From the NCBI RefSeq assembly GCF_902364025.1, contig NZ_CABJCG010000038.1:1-22089 (forward strand): a DNA stretch of 22,089 nt, written 5' to 3'. Positions 6,901-14,754 of the stretch are shown here, piece after piece (within the stretch, counting starts at the first letter, position 1; each line of letters begins with the position of its first letter). This DNA is from Enterocloster lavalensis (GTDB taxonomy: Bacteria; Bacillota; Clostridia; Lachnospirales; Lachnospiraceae). The position numbers and the translations under genes are program-made. Under the pieces are notes generated by a model that saw only the letters and a list, made by a program, of their open reading frames with translations, searched no databases and was not told the DNA's origin.

Positions 6901-7555
6901 TTTCTCCTTATAGGTATATTGGCGCCACTCTAATTTTACTATCGTAGTGAGACCAGGGACAGTCGGGAGAACTGCTAAAATTATCGTCTTGGGTCAGTGC
7001 ATTTTTATGGTAAGCCGTTGATTTTGTCTAAAGTTCATGGGTGATAAACTGGTTAGAGCCGTTGATTCTGCTGTGCTTGAGTGGCCCAGCGGTGGCTCTC
7101 TGGATTAATAGTCGGACAACTTGTGAAAGAGCTAGACTTTTTGTTTTAGTGAGGTCAGGATAAAAAGAGCATTGACTTTTTGTGGGTCTGTGCAACCTAC
7201 ACAAAAGAAATAGGAGTGCGAAATTTTACTCTCTGAAAGTGCTTGGTAACAAAGGTTTTTCTTCTATATATAAAGTAATCTCTGTATAGCGCCGTTGAAT
7301 TTGACGAATAGATTTTTTGCATTCTGCATACAAGGAGTGAAAATCAGTGAGTTTTTACCAGAATCAGACACTTTTTAGGAAAGCGTTTGTTATCTGATTT
7401 AAGATTGAAATATTGAAGGCCAACTGATAATTCGTTCAAGGGCTACTCACTGGGCAGCGGTTAAAAAACAGGGCGTTTTTGATGTATTGGGACTTAAAGA
7501 TGGACAAAGTGTACTTGCCGGCATGAGGATTTGAGCGAAAATTTCTAAGAATCGC
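6901..7555. other. Gene-poor interval with a possible coding relic
   Basis: About 650 bases without an intact gene. Bases 7415-7534 on the plus strand encode 39 residues with protein-like composition (THWAAVKKQGVFDVLGLKDG in the middle), ending in TGA, with no credible start. It may be the C-terminal relic of a lost gene. A GTG frame at 7347 (MSFYQNQTLFRKAF) has a good AAGGAG site but only 16 codons. A short string GCCGTTGA occurs three times (7014, 7058, 7291). Confidence 0.4.
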
Positions 7556-7584
7556 TTGAATTTAGGAACAGAATTGATTATAAT
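7556..7584 (+). promoter_or_regulatory. Promoter of putative antisense RNA
   Basis: TTGAAT (7556-7561), 17-base spacer, perfect TATAAT (7579-7584), firing towards the convergent toxin gene. Confidence 0.75.
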
Positions 7585-7590
7585 AGAAGT

Positions 7591-7693
7591 GTAATAAAAA
7601 AGGAACAACCACCTCATACAAGAGGTTGACCTTAATTGATTAAATGACAGATAGCCACCCTTTCAACGGCCAAGTTTACAAGGGTGGTTTTCT
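7591..7693 (+). ncRNA. Putative antisense RNA antitoxin
   Basis: A transcript of about 100 bases is bounded by the strong promoter at 7556-7584 and an intrinsic terminator (CCACCCTT at 7655-7662 with AAGGGTGG at 7680-7687, then TTTTCT). No protein-coding frame lies in it. It is convergent with the small toxin gene ending at 7722. The toxin mRNA, if it runs past its stop codon, would be complementary to this RNA, the known arrangement of type I systems such as txpA/ratA and bsrG/SR4. Extent of the overlap is inferred. Confidence 0.55.
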
Positions 7694-7721
7694 GTTGCCC
7701 ATCTCTGGGACTTGAAAAACG

Positions 7722-7805
7722 CTACTGACTAATCTTTAAGATAAAGGTCAGTAATGCGAGAATGAACATGCCAAAGGCCATTAAATCCTTAAAGTCAAAT
7801 TTCAT
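7722..7805 (-). CDS. Small holin-like toxin peptide (type I toxin), 27 aa
   Basis: 27-aa peptide: start MKFDFKDLMAFGMFILALL, then a few residues ending KISQ. The hydrophobic stretch with the (L)MAFGMFILALLTFI core is typical of the putative holin-like toxin family of Firmicutes, short membrane peptides that damage the cell's own membrane when over-expressed. The start is fixed by a strong GGGAGGTGG site 5-10 bases upstream. It has its own near-consensus promoter and a convergent antisense RNA. It probably acts as a stability (post-segregational killing) or phage-response module of this element. Confidence 0.75.
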   Translation of the reverse strand: MKFDFKDLMAFGMFILALLTFILKISQ

Positions 7806-7876
7806 TCGCACCACCTCCCATCTTATGTATGATGGAAGGCCAACACCTTGTAATAACATGATTGTTCCCTGTAAAT

Positions 7877-7905
7877 ATTTTATCAAATTATTATCTCTCT
7901 TTCAA
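7877..7905 (-). promoter_or_regulatory. Promoter of the small toxin gene
   Basis: Minus-strand TTGAAA (7900-7905), 17-base spacer, TAAAAT (7877-7882). The 5' leader before the toxin ATG would be about 65 bases. Confidence 0.7.
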
Positions 7906-7983
7906 TAATGAAAAACGAATCTATAAAGGCTCTTTTATATTTCACAAAATTGCATTATAATAAATTGTATTGGAGGTGTTAAT

Positions 7984-8895
7984 ATGTTTAAACTCTATTC
8001 TGAAAGAACTACTAATCCTAATGAATTACCAGACGTATATGAATATGAAAATATTCCAGACAGGTTTAGAAATCAATTATTTTTTATTTTAGAGGATATT
8101 TTGGATTACCGTACTGTAACACTCGATGATCTTTGGTCTAGTATCAGTGCTACTTTTTCACGAGAAATCGGAACAAAAAGTTTAGTACCCAGTAAGGGAT
8201 ATTTCAATAATAAGAAAAAAGAAATTGAATTTTTTATATCATCTTGTGAGACAACAATTTTTTTAGATTTTATTGATTTTATTTCTAATGTTTTCTACCA
8301 CTTAAAGAATGAACCTCCCTATTCTTATGACACGGATTATGTAGACTGTATAGAAAATGCCTTTATAGAAATAAATAACCGCTTTAAGCAGAACAATCTT
8401 GGTTATGAAATAATTAATGATGAATTAATACGTATCGATAACAAACATTTACATAGCGAAGTTATTAAACCTGCCTTACATCTTATTCATTCCGAAGACT
8501 TTAAAGGTGCTGAAGAAGAATTTCTTAAAGCATTTGAATATAGACGGAATAACGATAACAAAAATGCAATTTTAGAAGCACTAAAGTCTTTTGAAAGCAC
8601 AATGAAAACAATTTGTGATAAAAAAGGGTATATTTATGATCCCGCAAAAGATACTGCTCAAAAATTGATTAATATACTAGAAAATAATAACTTTTATCCT
8701 AGTTACATGAATAGCCATCTCACCAACATAAGAACTACTCTTGAAACTGGCTTACCCGTTTTACGAAACAAAAATGCAGGCCATGGTCAAGGTGCTACTG
8801 TTGTTAATGTATCTGATGAATTCACTGAATACGCATTAAATCTTGCTGCTACTAATATTGTTTTATTAGTTAAAATATATCAATCTCAAAAATAA
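7984..8895 (+). CDS. Abortive-infection protein, STM4504/CBY_0614-like with HEPN-type C-terminus
   Basis: 303-aa protein. The N-terminal half (about 1-150) looks like the N-terminal domain found in AbiJ and STM4504/CBY_0614-type proteins. The C-terminal part (about 160-303) is helical and fits the abortive infection C-terminal (Abi_C) type of HEPN domain. The signature is RNKNAGHGQG at 261-270, where R261 and H267 form the R-x(4-6)-H ribonuclease motif. HEPN nucleases cleave cellular RNA in response to phage and stop growth of infected cells. It has a TATAAT at 7956 and a TTGGAGGTG ribosome site. It is more AT-rich than the mob genes beside it, suggesting separate acquisition. Trigger unknown. 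Confidence 0.75.
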   Translation: MFKLYSERTTNPNELPDVYEYENIPDRFRNQLFFILEDILDYRTVTLDDLWSSISATFSREIGTKSLVPSKGYFNNKKKEIEFFISSCETTIFLDFIDFISNVFYHLKNEPPYSYDTDYVDCIENAFIEINNRFKQNNLGYEIINDELIRIDNKHLHSEVIKPALHLIHSEDFKGAEEEFLKAFEYRRNNDNKNAILEALKSFESTMKTICDKKGYIYDPAKDTAQKLINILENNNFYPSYMNSHLTNIRTTLETGLPVLRNKNAGHGQGATVVNVSDEFTEYALNLAATNIVLLVKIYQSQK

Positions 8896-8903
8896 ATTTC
8901 TGT

Positions 8904-8938
8904 AAAACCACATCTTTGACATTATTGGATGTGGTTTT
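8904..8938. terminator. Bidirectional terminator between abi gene and relaxase
   Basis: AAAACCACATC (8904-8914) pairs perfectly with GATGTGGTTTT (8928-8938). The T-tracts serve the abi gene on the plus strand and the relaxase operon on the minus strand. It touches the relaxase stop codon. Confidence 0.85.
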
Positions 8939-10619
8939 ATCGTTTATGTTTTATATATCGTTTGGTTCCAGTTTCCTCTACCTCCGGTATATCCGGTGCC
9001 TGTGCTTTTGCTTTCTCCCATGTAGATTGATTGAAATTATCTTGATAATGCTCTTTTAATCTGCCTTTTGTGAAGTCCTCCCATTGGCTCCGGTTCATAT
9101 AGCGTAAACTCCGCAACTCCTTTATACGCTCCTTGTTCTCCTCCACTAAAACCCAAAACTCTGTGTTGATTTTAGCTTGTTCGCCTTTGAGAAAAGCAAT
9201 CCTCTGTTTCTTATCCTCTATGACTTCTGTAAAAATCGGATCGGTAGGTTCTGCTTTGTATGCTCTAAAAATTTTCTCTCTGCGGTCATATAGGGATTGA
9301 ATCTCCATTTCTGTCCTGGCGATTTCTTCCATGAGTTCTCTCCGCTTTTGGTTCTGGAATGGACTGCATACCTGCAATTCCTGTTTTTTTAAGTCTAGGG
9401 ATTTCATGAGATTTTCAACGGCTGCTGTTATTTGCGCCATAGAATCCGCATAAGTTTTGGCAATCACTGCTTCGTCTTTTATCTGGTTCTGACTGGAAGA
9501 AACGGCGGCAGAGAGTGCTAACCGCTCATAGGCATAGGCGATATACTTTGAGCGTAAGCCCTCCAGCCTGGCTGTGATTTGGTTCAAGTGCTCCGTCTCC
9601 TTTTCTTCCAGACGCTTGATTTTTCCCTCGAAATCACTTAAAAATAGGTTGTCCTCGGCAATCTCCCTGTTGATATCTCCACGTTCAGTCTTGAATCCCT
9701 GTTTCTCGGCATGATAGGCGGATACTCCCATATGGACGCTGGCTACTTTGTTAATACCCTGTGATTCATAAGAACGGTAATCTATCTGCTGATTAATATT
9801 GTTATCTCTTAAAGCCTGATTGCACATACTTGCCCAGGATTCACGCCAACGAAAAAGGGAATCTTTGGAGTTCCAATCGGCTATGATAGGATTCAAGGCT
9901 TTTGCTGATTTTGGTTCTTTGCTAATCTGCTTTAAATCCCGTCTGGCTGCTGATTCCTCTGTAAGCCAAATTTTTTTCTTGCCAACTTTGTACTGATACT
10001 GCTTCCTCCAACCATCGGCTTCCGCTTCTTTATACTCGCTGGCAGGAATGGATTTCTCTTGATTGTCTTTACGACAGAGATAGCACTTCTGCGATTTTGG
10101 TTGCCATTTTCCTTGTGAATCCATAGGACGCATAGTAAGCATGATGTGAGCGTGAGGGTTTTGGAATCTCATTTTGTCTAGGTCTTGGGTGCGGTTTCCG
10201 TCTGCGTCAAGTGGGAATCCCTTACTGTCAGTCAATGGTGGAACATGTATCGCAAAGTCAGCACACATTCCCTTGTCTGTGAAATTTTGTTCAATGTATG
10301 CTCTTATCAGGGCGATTTGTTGTTGTAAGGTGAGTTCTCTTGGAAGTGCAATTTCAACTTCTCTTGCAAGCTGAGCATTAGAAGATTTTTCTGCTAACTC
10401 AACCGCATTCCAGAGAGTAGAACGGTCTTTGTATGATTCCGGCGCATTGGTTGGAAGTAGGATTTCAGTGTGTTCAATCCAATGTTTACGGCTGTAATCA
10501 TGTGTGATTCCATCGTATTGATTTGTGATTGTGTCTCCGCTCCGGTAGCAGGCAGCGGCAACGGAAGATCGGCCTGCACTGCGTCCTATGATTTTGACTG
10601 ACAAATGGTAAATTGCCAT
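8937..10619 (-). CDS. mobA: MobA/MobL (MobQ) family relaxase
   Basis: 560-aa conjugative relaxase that nicks one strand at oriT and stays covalently bound to the 5' end during transfer. N-terminal nuclease domain (about 1-220): MAIYHLSVKIIGRSAGRSSVAAACYRSG with Y25 the probable catalytic tyrosine, DFAIHVP with H125, and the metal-binding motif NPHAHIML with H156 and H158. After residue 220 come helical and coiled-coil regions rich in Glu and Lys (about 320-510) and a basic tail. No helicase or primase domain is fused, unlike RSF1010 MobA. A matching IncQ-type oriT lies about 130 bases upstream of the start. Length is usual for Firmicute MobQ proteins. Likely uses the VirD4 protein encoded upstream. 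Confidence 0.93.
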   Translation of the reverse strand: MAIYHLSVKIIGRSAGRSSVAAACYRSGDTITNQYDGITHDYSRKHWIEHTEILLPTNAPESYKDRSTLWNAVELAEKSSNAQLAREVEIALPRELTLQQQIALIRAYIEQNFTDKGMCADFAIHVPPLTDSKGFPLDADGNRTQDLDKMRFQNPHAHIMLTMRPMDSQGKWQPKSQKCYLCRKDNQEKSIPASEYKEAEADGWRKQYQYKVGKKKIWLTEESAARRDLKQISKEPKSAKALNPIIADWNSKDSLFRWRESWASMCNQALRDNNINQQIDYRSYESQGINKVASVHMGVSAYHAEKQGFKTERGDINREIAEDNLFLSDFEGKIKRLEEKETEHLNQITARLEGLRSKYIAYAYERLALSAAVSSSQNQIKDEAVIAKTYADSMAQITAAVENLMKSLDLKKQELQVCSPFQNQKRRELMEEIARTEMEIQSLYDRREKIFRAYKAEPTDPIFTEVIEDKKQRIAFLKGEQAKINTEFWVLVEENKERIKELRSLRYMNRSQWEDFTKGRLKEHYQDNFNQSTWEKAKAQAPDIPEVEETGTKRYIKHKR

Positions 10620-10740
10620 TGTATCAACTCCTTTGTTATGTGAATGATTTTTGTTATGTGCCTGTTTGCACTATGGGTTTTTGGTTATTGGTTTTGTTGA
10701 GATTATGAGAGGGAACGTTGATGTAGAGAAGCGCCGAAGG

Positions 10741-10781
10741 CCGCACACACCCGGAGGGTGTATAAGTGCGCCCTTCTTATA
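10741..10781. other. oriT: oriT with IncQ/MobQ-type nic site
   Basis: An inverted repeat ACACCC (10747-10752) and GGGTGT (10756-10761) is followed immediately by TAAGTGCGCCCTT (10763-10775). This matches the RSF1010/MobQ nic consensus (TAAGTGCG/CCCT), placing the nick between G10770 and C10771 by analogy. It lies just upstream of a relaxase of the same family. Confidence 0.85.
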
Positions 10782-10795
10782 AAGAAAGACGGGAT

Positions 10796-11035
10796 TCAAA
10801 CTCCCATCTTGGCTATGTAATCTATGGTTGATGGTGCTAAGATTGCGTAATACACAATTTTCTGGATATCTTCATTTGAGAATTTATCAGCAGGGCAAAT
10901 CTCATTGATGGCTGATTCTAAAATTGCTCCACGCTCAATCAGTCTGTGAGTACGCTGTTTCCGTTCTTTGAGCTTTGCCCGTTTCTGGGCTGCTTCTTCC
11001 CTATGTTTTTGTTGTAGTGCTTCCAGTTCCGTCAT
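10796..11035 (-). CDS. DUF3847 family protein
   Basis: 79-aa, strongly basic N-terminal helix (LQQKHREEAAQKRAKLKERKQRTHRLIERGAI), then AINEICPADKFSNEDIQKIVYYAIL. It fits the DUF3847 family, small proteins regularly coded beside MobA/MobL relaxase genes in Firmicute mobile elements. It lies directly upstream of oriT and the relaxase gene. A role as an oriT-binding auxiliary (relaxosome) protein is a reasonable inference but unproven. A strong AGGAGG site overlaps the end of the ArdC-like gene, so the two are probably co-translated. Confidence 0.75.
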   Translation of the reverse strand: MTELEALQQKHREEAAQKRAKLKERKQRTHRLIERGAILESAINEICPADKFSNEDIQKIVYYAILAPSTIDYIAKMGV

Positions 11036-11037
11036 GG

Positions 11038-12000
11038 CTACCTCCTGTGGTGTCTAATATCACCTATACCTGATATTTTCATGGGTTCATCAGCAATACT
11101 CTGGCAAATATCAATGTTGTTGGTATTTTTAAGGATTGTCCTGTCAAGGTTCTCTATCAACTCATGTGCCGTCTTTTGAATTGTCTGCAAGGAAGATTTC
11201 AGTTCCGGCAATTCTTTATCACTGCTCCACCCAGCCAGATACCCAAAGGAATAATCTGATGTATCAAGTCCTAAATGTTGGCAGACAACAAAAGCCACGC
11301 TTTCGGCCTCAACTTCCATACTGGCAGAATCCTTTACATGAGCTTGATCCTTATGTAATATACTGTGAGCTGTCTCATGGATTGCGGTCTTGACTGTCTG
11401 CAACTCGCTCATACCAGATTTTATAACAATCTCCCTGTTTGATAAATTATAATGGCCTTTCTTAGATTCATTCCACATTTCAAATTTAATAGGGACAGGT
11501 GCAACCTCACGAATCGAATCCATTAATACCATGTAATCCGGTATCTCACCTTTTAACTCCTGTGCCAGTTCTGGAAGTGGTTTTCCCTCTGTCTGACTGT
11601 AATCAAAAATTGATATGGCCTTAAAGCTGGCATAGGTGATTTCTTTTTCTTCCGTCACAGGCTTACCATGTATATCTCGCTTGACCTGGCCCGTTTTGGA
11701 ATCATATACCTCAACTGCCTTTTTAGCCTTATACGGACATGGTGCAAAAATTGTAATCCCTTTTTCGCCTTTGCGAACATGGCGTTCCATAGTCTCCCAT
11801 GTTTTATATCCTGCAACATAAGAAGCCTCCGGTTTTTGTAAAAGAATCAGCATGGAATTGTTATAACTGTAACTGTGAAATTTTTGCATAGTGGATAGAT
11901 ACTCACGGTATCTGCCAGAGGTGAACACCTCTTTTATTCCTTCCTCCAGCTTCTTTGTGAGTTCCTTGATTTTATCGCTGTGTCCTTTCTTCTCTGCCAT
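11038..12000 (-). CDS. ArdC-like antirestriction protein / zincin metallopeptidase
   Basis: 320-aa protein of the ArdC-like (DUF1738, LtrC-type) group. The N-terminal part (about 1-135) is an ssDNA-binding-like domain with the conserved NNSMLILLQKPEASYVAGYKTW and VRKGEKGITIFAPC segments. The C-terminal part is a zincin peptidase-like domain with AIHETAHSILH, where H208, E209 and H212 form the HExxH zinc site. A candidate third ligand is in the SMEVEAESVAF stretch. Such proteins protect incoming single-stranded plasmid DNA from restriction after conjugation. It overlaps the preceding 56-aa gene by 29 bases and sits 2 bases before the DUF3847 gene, in the mobilization operon. Confidence 0.88.
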   Translation of the reverse strand: MAEKKGHSDKIKELTKKLEEGIKEVFTSGRYREYLSTMQKFHSYSYNNSMLILLQKPEASYVAGYKTWETMERHVRKGEKGITIFAPCPYKAKKAVEVYDSKTGQVKRDIHGKPVTEEKEITYASFKAISIFDYSQTEGKPLPELAQELKGEIPDYMVLMDSIREVAPVPIKFEMWNESKKGHYNLSNREIVIKSGMSELQTVKTAIHETAHSILHKDQAHVKDSASMEVEAESVAFVVCQHLGLDTSDYSFGYLAGWSSDKELPELKSSLQTIQKTAHELIENLDRTILKNTNNIDICQSIADEPMKISGIGDIRHHRR

Positions 12001-12142
12001 GATCCACCTCCAACTTAACCAGACCGGGTTTAATCTTTGGGCCTGGCATCACGGTGTATTCAATCCCTCTGTTTGAATGGGAAAGGAATTTTATGCTGTT
12101 TCTGTATTGTCCAATTAAATCAAGTTTTTTCTGTAAGTTCAT
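11972..12142 (-). CDS. Small hypothetical protein, 56 aa
   Basis: 56-aa protein starting MNLQKKLDLIGQYRNSIKFL and ending REERTQR, with a strong ACAGGAGG site 8 bases ahead of the ATG. Its 3' end overlaps the start of the ArdC-like gene by 29 bases in another frame, pointing to translational coupling. No recognised domain. The segment GIEYTVMPGPKIKPGLVKLEV looks like a small beta fold. Its fixed place ahead of the ArdC-like gene suggests an accessory mobilization role. Confidence 0.6.
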   Translation of the reverse strand: MNLQKKLDLIGQYRNSIKFLSHSNRGIEYTVMPGPKIKPGLVKLEVDHGREERTQR

Positions 12143-12171
12143 TTTTGATTAACCTCCTGTGACGGTGAATA

Positions 12172-12576
12172 TCACCTCTTTGCATAAACAGCTACATCAA
12201 GTAATTTTTCATGTGGCATGTTTTTCAGCCAGTCTTTGGCAGAATCATAATTCACTACGGTTGCACGGATTTTCCCTACCACTTCTTCTGGGTCTGCATT
12301 ATGTATATCAAAAGAAGAAGCCTCTGCAACTTTCTCCAGAATCATTGATTTTTCAGCTTTTACGATATCCTCTACCGGGATTCCGTGTTTATATTCTATA
12401 AATAGCACTTCTGGATAAACTGACGGGATAATCACATTATCATTGAGATGGAAGTTGATACCCGGGAGTTCTGTGCCAGAGTTCAAATCATCTCCACTGA
12501 CTTTAATATCTGTTGATTCCATAGCTTTTTTCATCTCTTCCAAAAATTCTTTGTAAAATTGTTTTTTATCGTCCAT
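12172..12576 (-). CDS. DUF5688-like protein, apparently truncated
   Basis: 134-aa protein beginning MDDKKQFYKEFLEEMKKAME. The segment VIIPSVYPEVLFIEYKHGIPVEDIV resembles the N-terminal part of DUF5688 proteins common in Lachnospiraceae mobile elements, which as I remember are around twice this length or more. Here the frame stops shortly after DVAVYAKR, so the C-terminal part seems lost. Function of the family is unknown. It overlaps the end of the VirD4 gene by 11 bases, within the mobilization operon. Either a truncated remnant or a short variant. Confidence 0.5.
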   Translation of the reverse strand: MDDKKQFYKEFLEEMKKAMESTDIKVSGDDLNSGTELPGINFHLNDNVIIPSVYPEVLFIEYKHGIPVEDIVKAEKSMILEKVAEASSFDIHNADPEEVVGKIRATVVNYDSAKDWLKNMPHEKLLDVAVYAKR

Positions 12577-14182
12577 CGGTTTGTACCTCGATTTGTTTGT
12601 TATGTGCCTTGACTTTATCAGCCAGGGCTTTGAGTTTTTCGTCTTTGAAATAGTAACATTTTTTTGGACGGAGATAGCCGATTCCGCTAACGACTAATAT
12701 TTCTTCTTCCTTTTTAACCAGGGTGATTAAATCGGCTGGCTCCACAATCGACTTATCCTCATAGGTGTATGATTTATGTTGATTCTTCCCGCCATTGAGG
12801 GTTTCTTTTTTATCTCGATATTTTCCACACCAACCAGATATTGTTTTTGATGATTCATCATCGGAACATTCACAGATTGCTTTGATACGACAATTCTCCA
12901 TCAATACACGACTTTCCGCTTTGCTGTAAATCACCTCGCACTGGGCTAAACTTTGGAATGCCAACATTACCATGACCTTTTTTGACCTTAAAGTGGCGAG
13001 GGCATTGAAGATACCCTCCATACGACCGAGACGGGCAAATTCATCTATGATTAACAACATGGGAGTGGTTTCTTCTTCCGATCTACGCTCTAACTCCTTT
13101 AACGTTTGAACGGTGCATAACCTCATGATGGCTTTATAACTTTCCAACATATACTCCGGGATTGCGAGAAACACGGATTTTCCCTCTTTGAATGAGTATG
13201 GACTTGCTTTCTGGTAGTTGTCACGGAAACAAAATTTTATATCGGACTTTGAAAATACTGATAAGCTGGTTGTTAATTCAACCATACAATCTTCAACCGA
13301 TTCGGCGTCCTTACCTGCGAACTTCGCTAGATATTTGTAATGTAAGTCTGATGGCTCACTGTTTTTGATTATCTCTGCTATTAGGGATTTGATTTCGGAT
13401 TCAAGAATTTTATTCACGCTATCAATGAAACTTTCGCCCTGTTTGAAATAATACACCAGCAGGCCCGTAAACATAGTGCGTGCATTCTCCACGAAGAAAT
13501 TGTCCTTTGGATTCGTGCTGATTATTAAGGCTTGACTGACTTCTTCGATGGCTTCTATGATTAAATCATCACTTGGATTATCATGGAGCCGGTAATATAC
13601 GTCCCAGCCAACCGTAGTACGATCTGATGGATCCACAATAAGCACATTCTCGTCATATGCGAAGGTTGACTTCTGACTGATTTCGCCCTTTATATCGATA
13701 CAAAATGTCTGGAAGGCATTTCTTCCTGTTGCAAAATTGGCAAGTAGGGTGTCCAATAAAACTGTACTCGTCTTACCAGAACCAGAACCGCCCAAAATGC
13801 AATAGTGGTAAATGTCCTTTAAAGGGATTCTGACATACCGCTCTTTGTATTTGCCTAAAATAATTCCCTCTGGCTCCTTTGATAGCAGTTCCGGCGGTAC
13901 TTTTGGATACATAGCAACCCGCTTCTGTGCCGATTCTTTTTTTAAGCCTGTATCTATCATAAGTCCGTCACCGATTCCTATCTCGTCAAGCTGCTTTCCC
14001 TCACAGGCAATCGTCCAAAAATTGTTAAAAGAAGTCCAGGCAACCAAAATCAGCGATATAATCACAAGTGTTTTTGTCTCCACCGTTGGGAATGCCTGAC
14101 TAATAATGATGTATACAAACGGCACCAGCCACAGGCCCGTAAAAGCCAGAATACTATAAATCCTCTTTGTCAGCTTCTTCAT
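12566..14182 (-). CDS. VirD4/TraG-type type IV coupling protein
   Basis: 538-aa inner-membrane ATPase that links the relaxosome to a type IV secretion channel. Two membrane helices (about 11-29 and 37-55) are followed by the ATPase: Walker A GGSGSGKT (131-138) and Walker B LLIIDEFARLGRMEGI in the C-terminal half, with FQSLAQCEVIYSKAESRVLMENC typical of TraG/VirD4. The ATG at 14182 is preferred over a GTG at 14218 because GGAGG lies 8 bases ahead of it. No other type IV secretion genes are in the window, so a helper element's channel is needed. A coupling protein carried by a MobQ element is less common than relaxase alone. It overlaps the 49-aa gene upstream. Confidence 0.93.
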   Translation of the reverse strand: MKKLTKRIYSILAFTGLWLVPFVYIIISQAFPTVETKTLVIISLILVAWTSFNNFWTIACEGKQLDEIGIGDGLMIDTGLKKESAQKRVAMYPKVPPELLSKEPEGIILGKYKERYVRIPLKDIYHYCILGGSGSGKTSTVLLDTLLANFATGRNAFQTFCIDIKGEISQKSTFAYDENVLIVDPSDRTTVGWDVYYRLHDNPSDDLIIEAIEEVSQALIISTNPKDNFFVENARTMFTGLLVYYFKQGESFIDSVNKILESEIKSLIAEIIKNSEPSDLHYKYLAKFAGKDAESVEDCMVELTTSLSVFSKSDIKFCFRDNYQKASPYSFKEGKSVFLAIPEYMLESYKAIMRLCTVQTLKELERRSEEETTPMLLIIDEFARLGRMEGIFNALATLRSKKVMVMLAFQSLAQCEVIYSKAESRVLMENCRIKAICECSDDESSKTISGWCGKYRDKKETLNGGKNQHKSYTYEDKSIVEPADLITLVKKEEEILVVSGIGYLRPKKCYYFKDEKLKALADKVKAHNKQIEVQTDGR

Positions 14183-14303
14183 TGGTTGAATCCCTCCGCA
14201 ATTTAATATCCCTGTCACGGTGCCAATCCAGCAGCGTCAGCCACCAGTCAATTACCCTCATTTCTGATTCCGGCACGATATAAAAATGTCCTATCTTCCA
14301 CAT
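14154..14303 (-). CDS. Small hypothetical protein, 49 aa
   Basis: 49-aa protein starting MWKIGHFYIVPESEMRVIDW, rich in Trp and charged residues, with an excellent AAGGAGG site. It overlaps the start of the VirD4 gene by 29 bases in another frame, so it is probably co-translated with it. No domain recognised. A possible promoter (TTTAAC, 16 bases, TACTAT) lies about 60 bases upstream. Confidence 0.55.
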   Translation of the reverse strand: MWKIGHFYIVPESEMRVIDWWLTLLDWHRDRDIKLRRDSTNEEADKEDL

Positions 14304-14415
14304 AAAAATTACCTCCTTGAAATTTACCCTCTTAATAGTACTATGACAGTTAAGTGGTTAAAAACGGCTTAAAACGGAGGTTCTTACCCTTATGCACCAC
14401 CGATTTTTTGCAAAG

Positions 14416-14435
14416 AAAAAGACGCTCTTGGCGTC
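14416..14435 (-). terminator. Terminator downstream of the RepL/primase pair
   Basis: On the minus strand GACGC and GCGTC form a short GC-rich stem closed by a CAAGA loop and followed by TTTTTC. It separates the replication genes from the VirD4 operon. Confidence 0.6.
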
Positions 14436-14454
14436 ATTTTATGTATGATTATTT

Positions 14455-14754
14455 TTATTTTTTGTCAAAGTCGATTAATGCTGAAACTGCACTCGTAAAA
14501 TTATATCCTCCAACATAATTCACTAAAAATGCCATTCCGTCACCGCTGTAATCCCAGTCTCCTTGCTCCCGTTTTCCGTGGTCGCAATAACGGTAAACTC
14601 CGTCTCTACCCTTGAAAAATGTGATACACTTTCGCTTTGTATAAGCATACTCACCGGAATTTCGTTTAAATATCAATTCCGGGTGTCTTTCTTGTAAGAA
14701 CTGGATTAAATTCACCTGTCTGGCCCGTTCTTTCAGTTCATCACTTACCCACAT
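14455..14754 (-). CDS. Primase N-terminal-like protein (CHC2-type fold without cysteines), 99 aa
   Basis: 99-aa protein resembling only the N-terminal zinc-ribbon-like part of plasmid primases: KERARQVNLIQFLQERHPEL, then CDHGKREQGDWDYSGDGMAFLVNYVGGYNFTSAVSAL. The cysteine-histidine zinc set of CHC2 fingers is not seen. The start of the TOPRIM protein at 16043 has the same design (KSANLIDYMLINHPDKVF). It immediately follows the RepL gene (adjacent, ATG right after the stop), implying a replication role, perhaps as a stand-alone primase module or a truncated primase. Confidence 0.65.
   Translation of the reverse strand: MWVSDELKERARQVNLIQFLQERHPELIFKRNSGEYAYTKRKCITFFKGRDGVYRYCDHGKREQGDWDYSGDGMAFLVNYVGGYNFTSAVSALIDFDKK

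Noticed and set aside
7014..7300. Three GCCGTTGA strings as a repeat family
   Set aside because: Too short and unevenly spaced to separate from chance in this AT-rich stretch.
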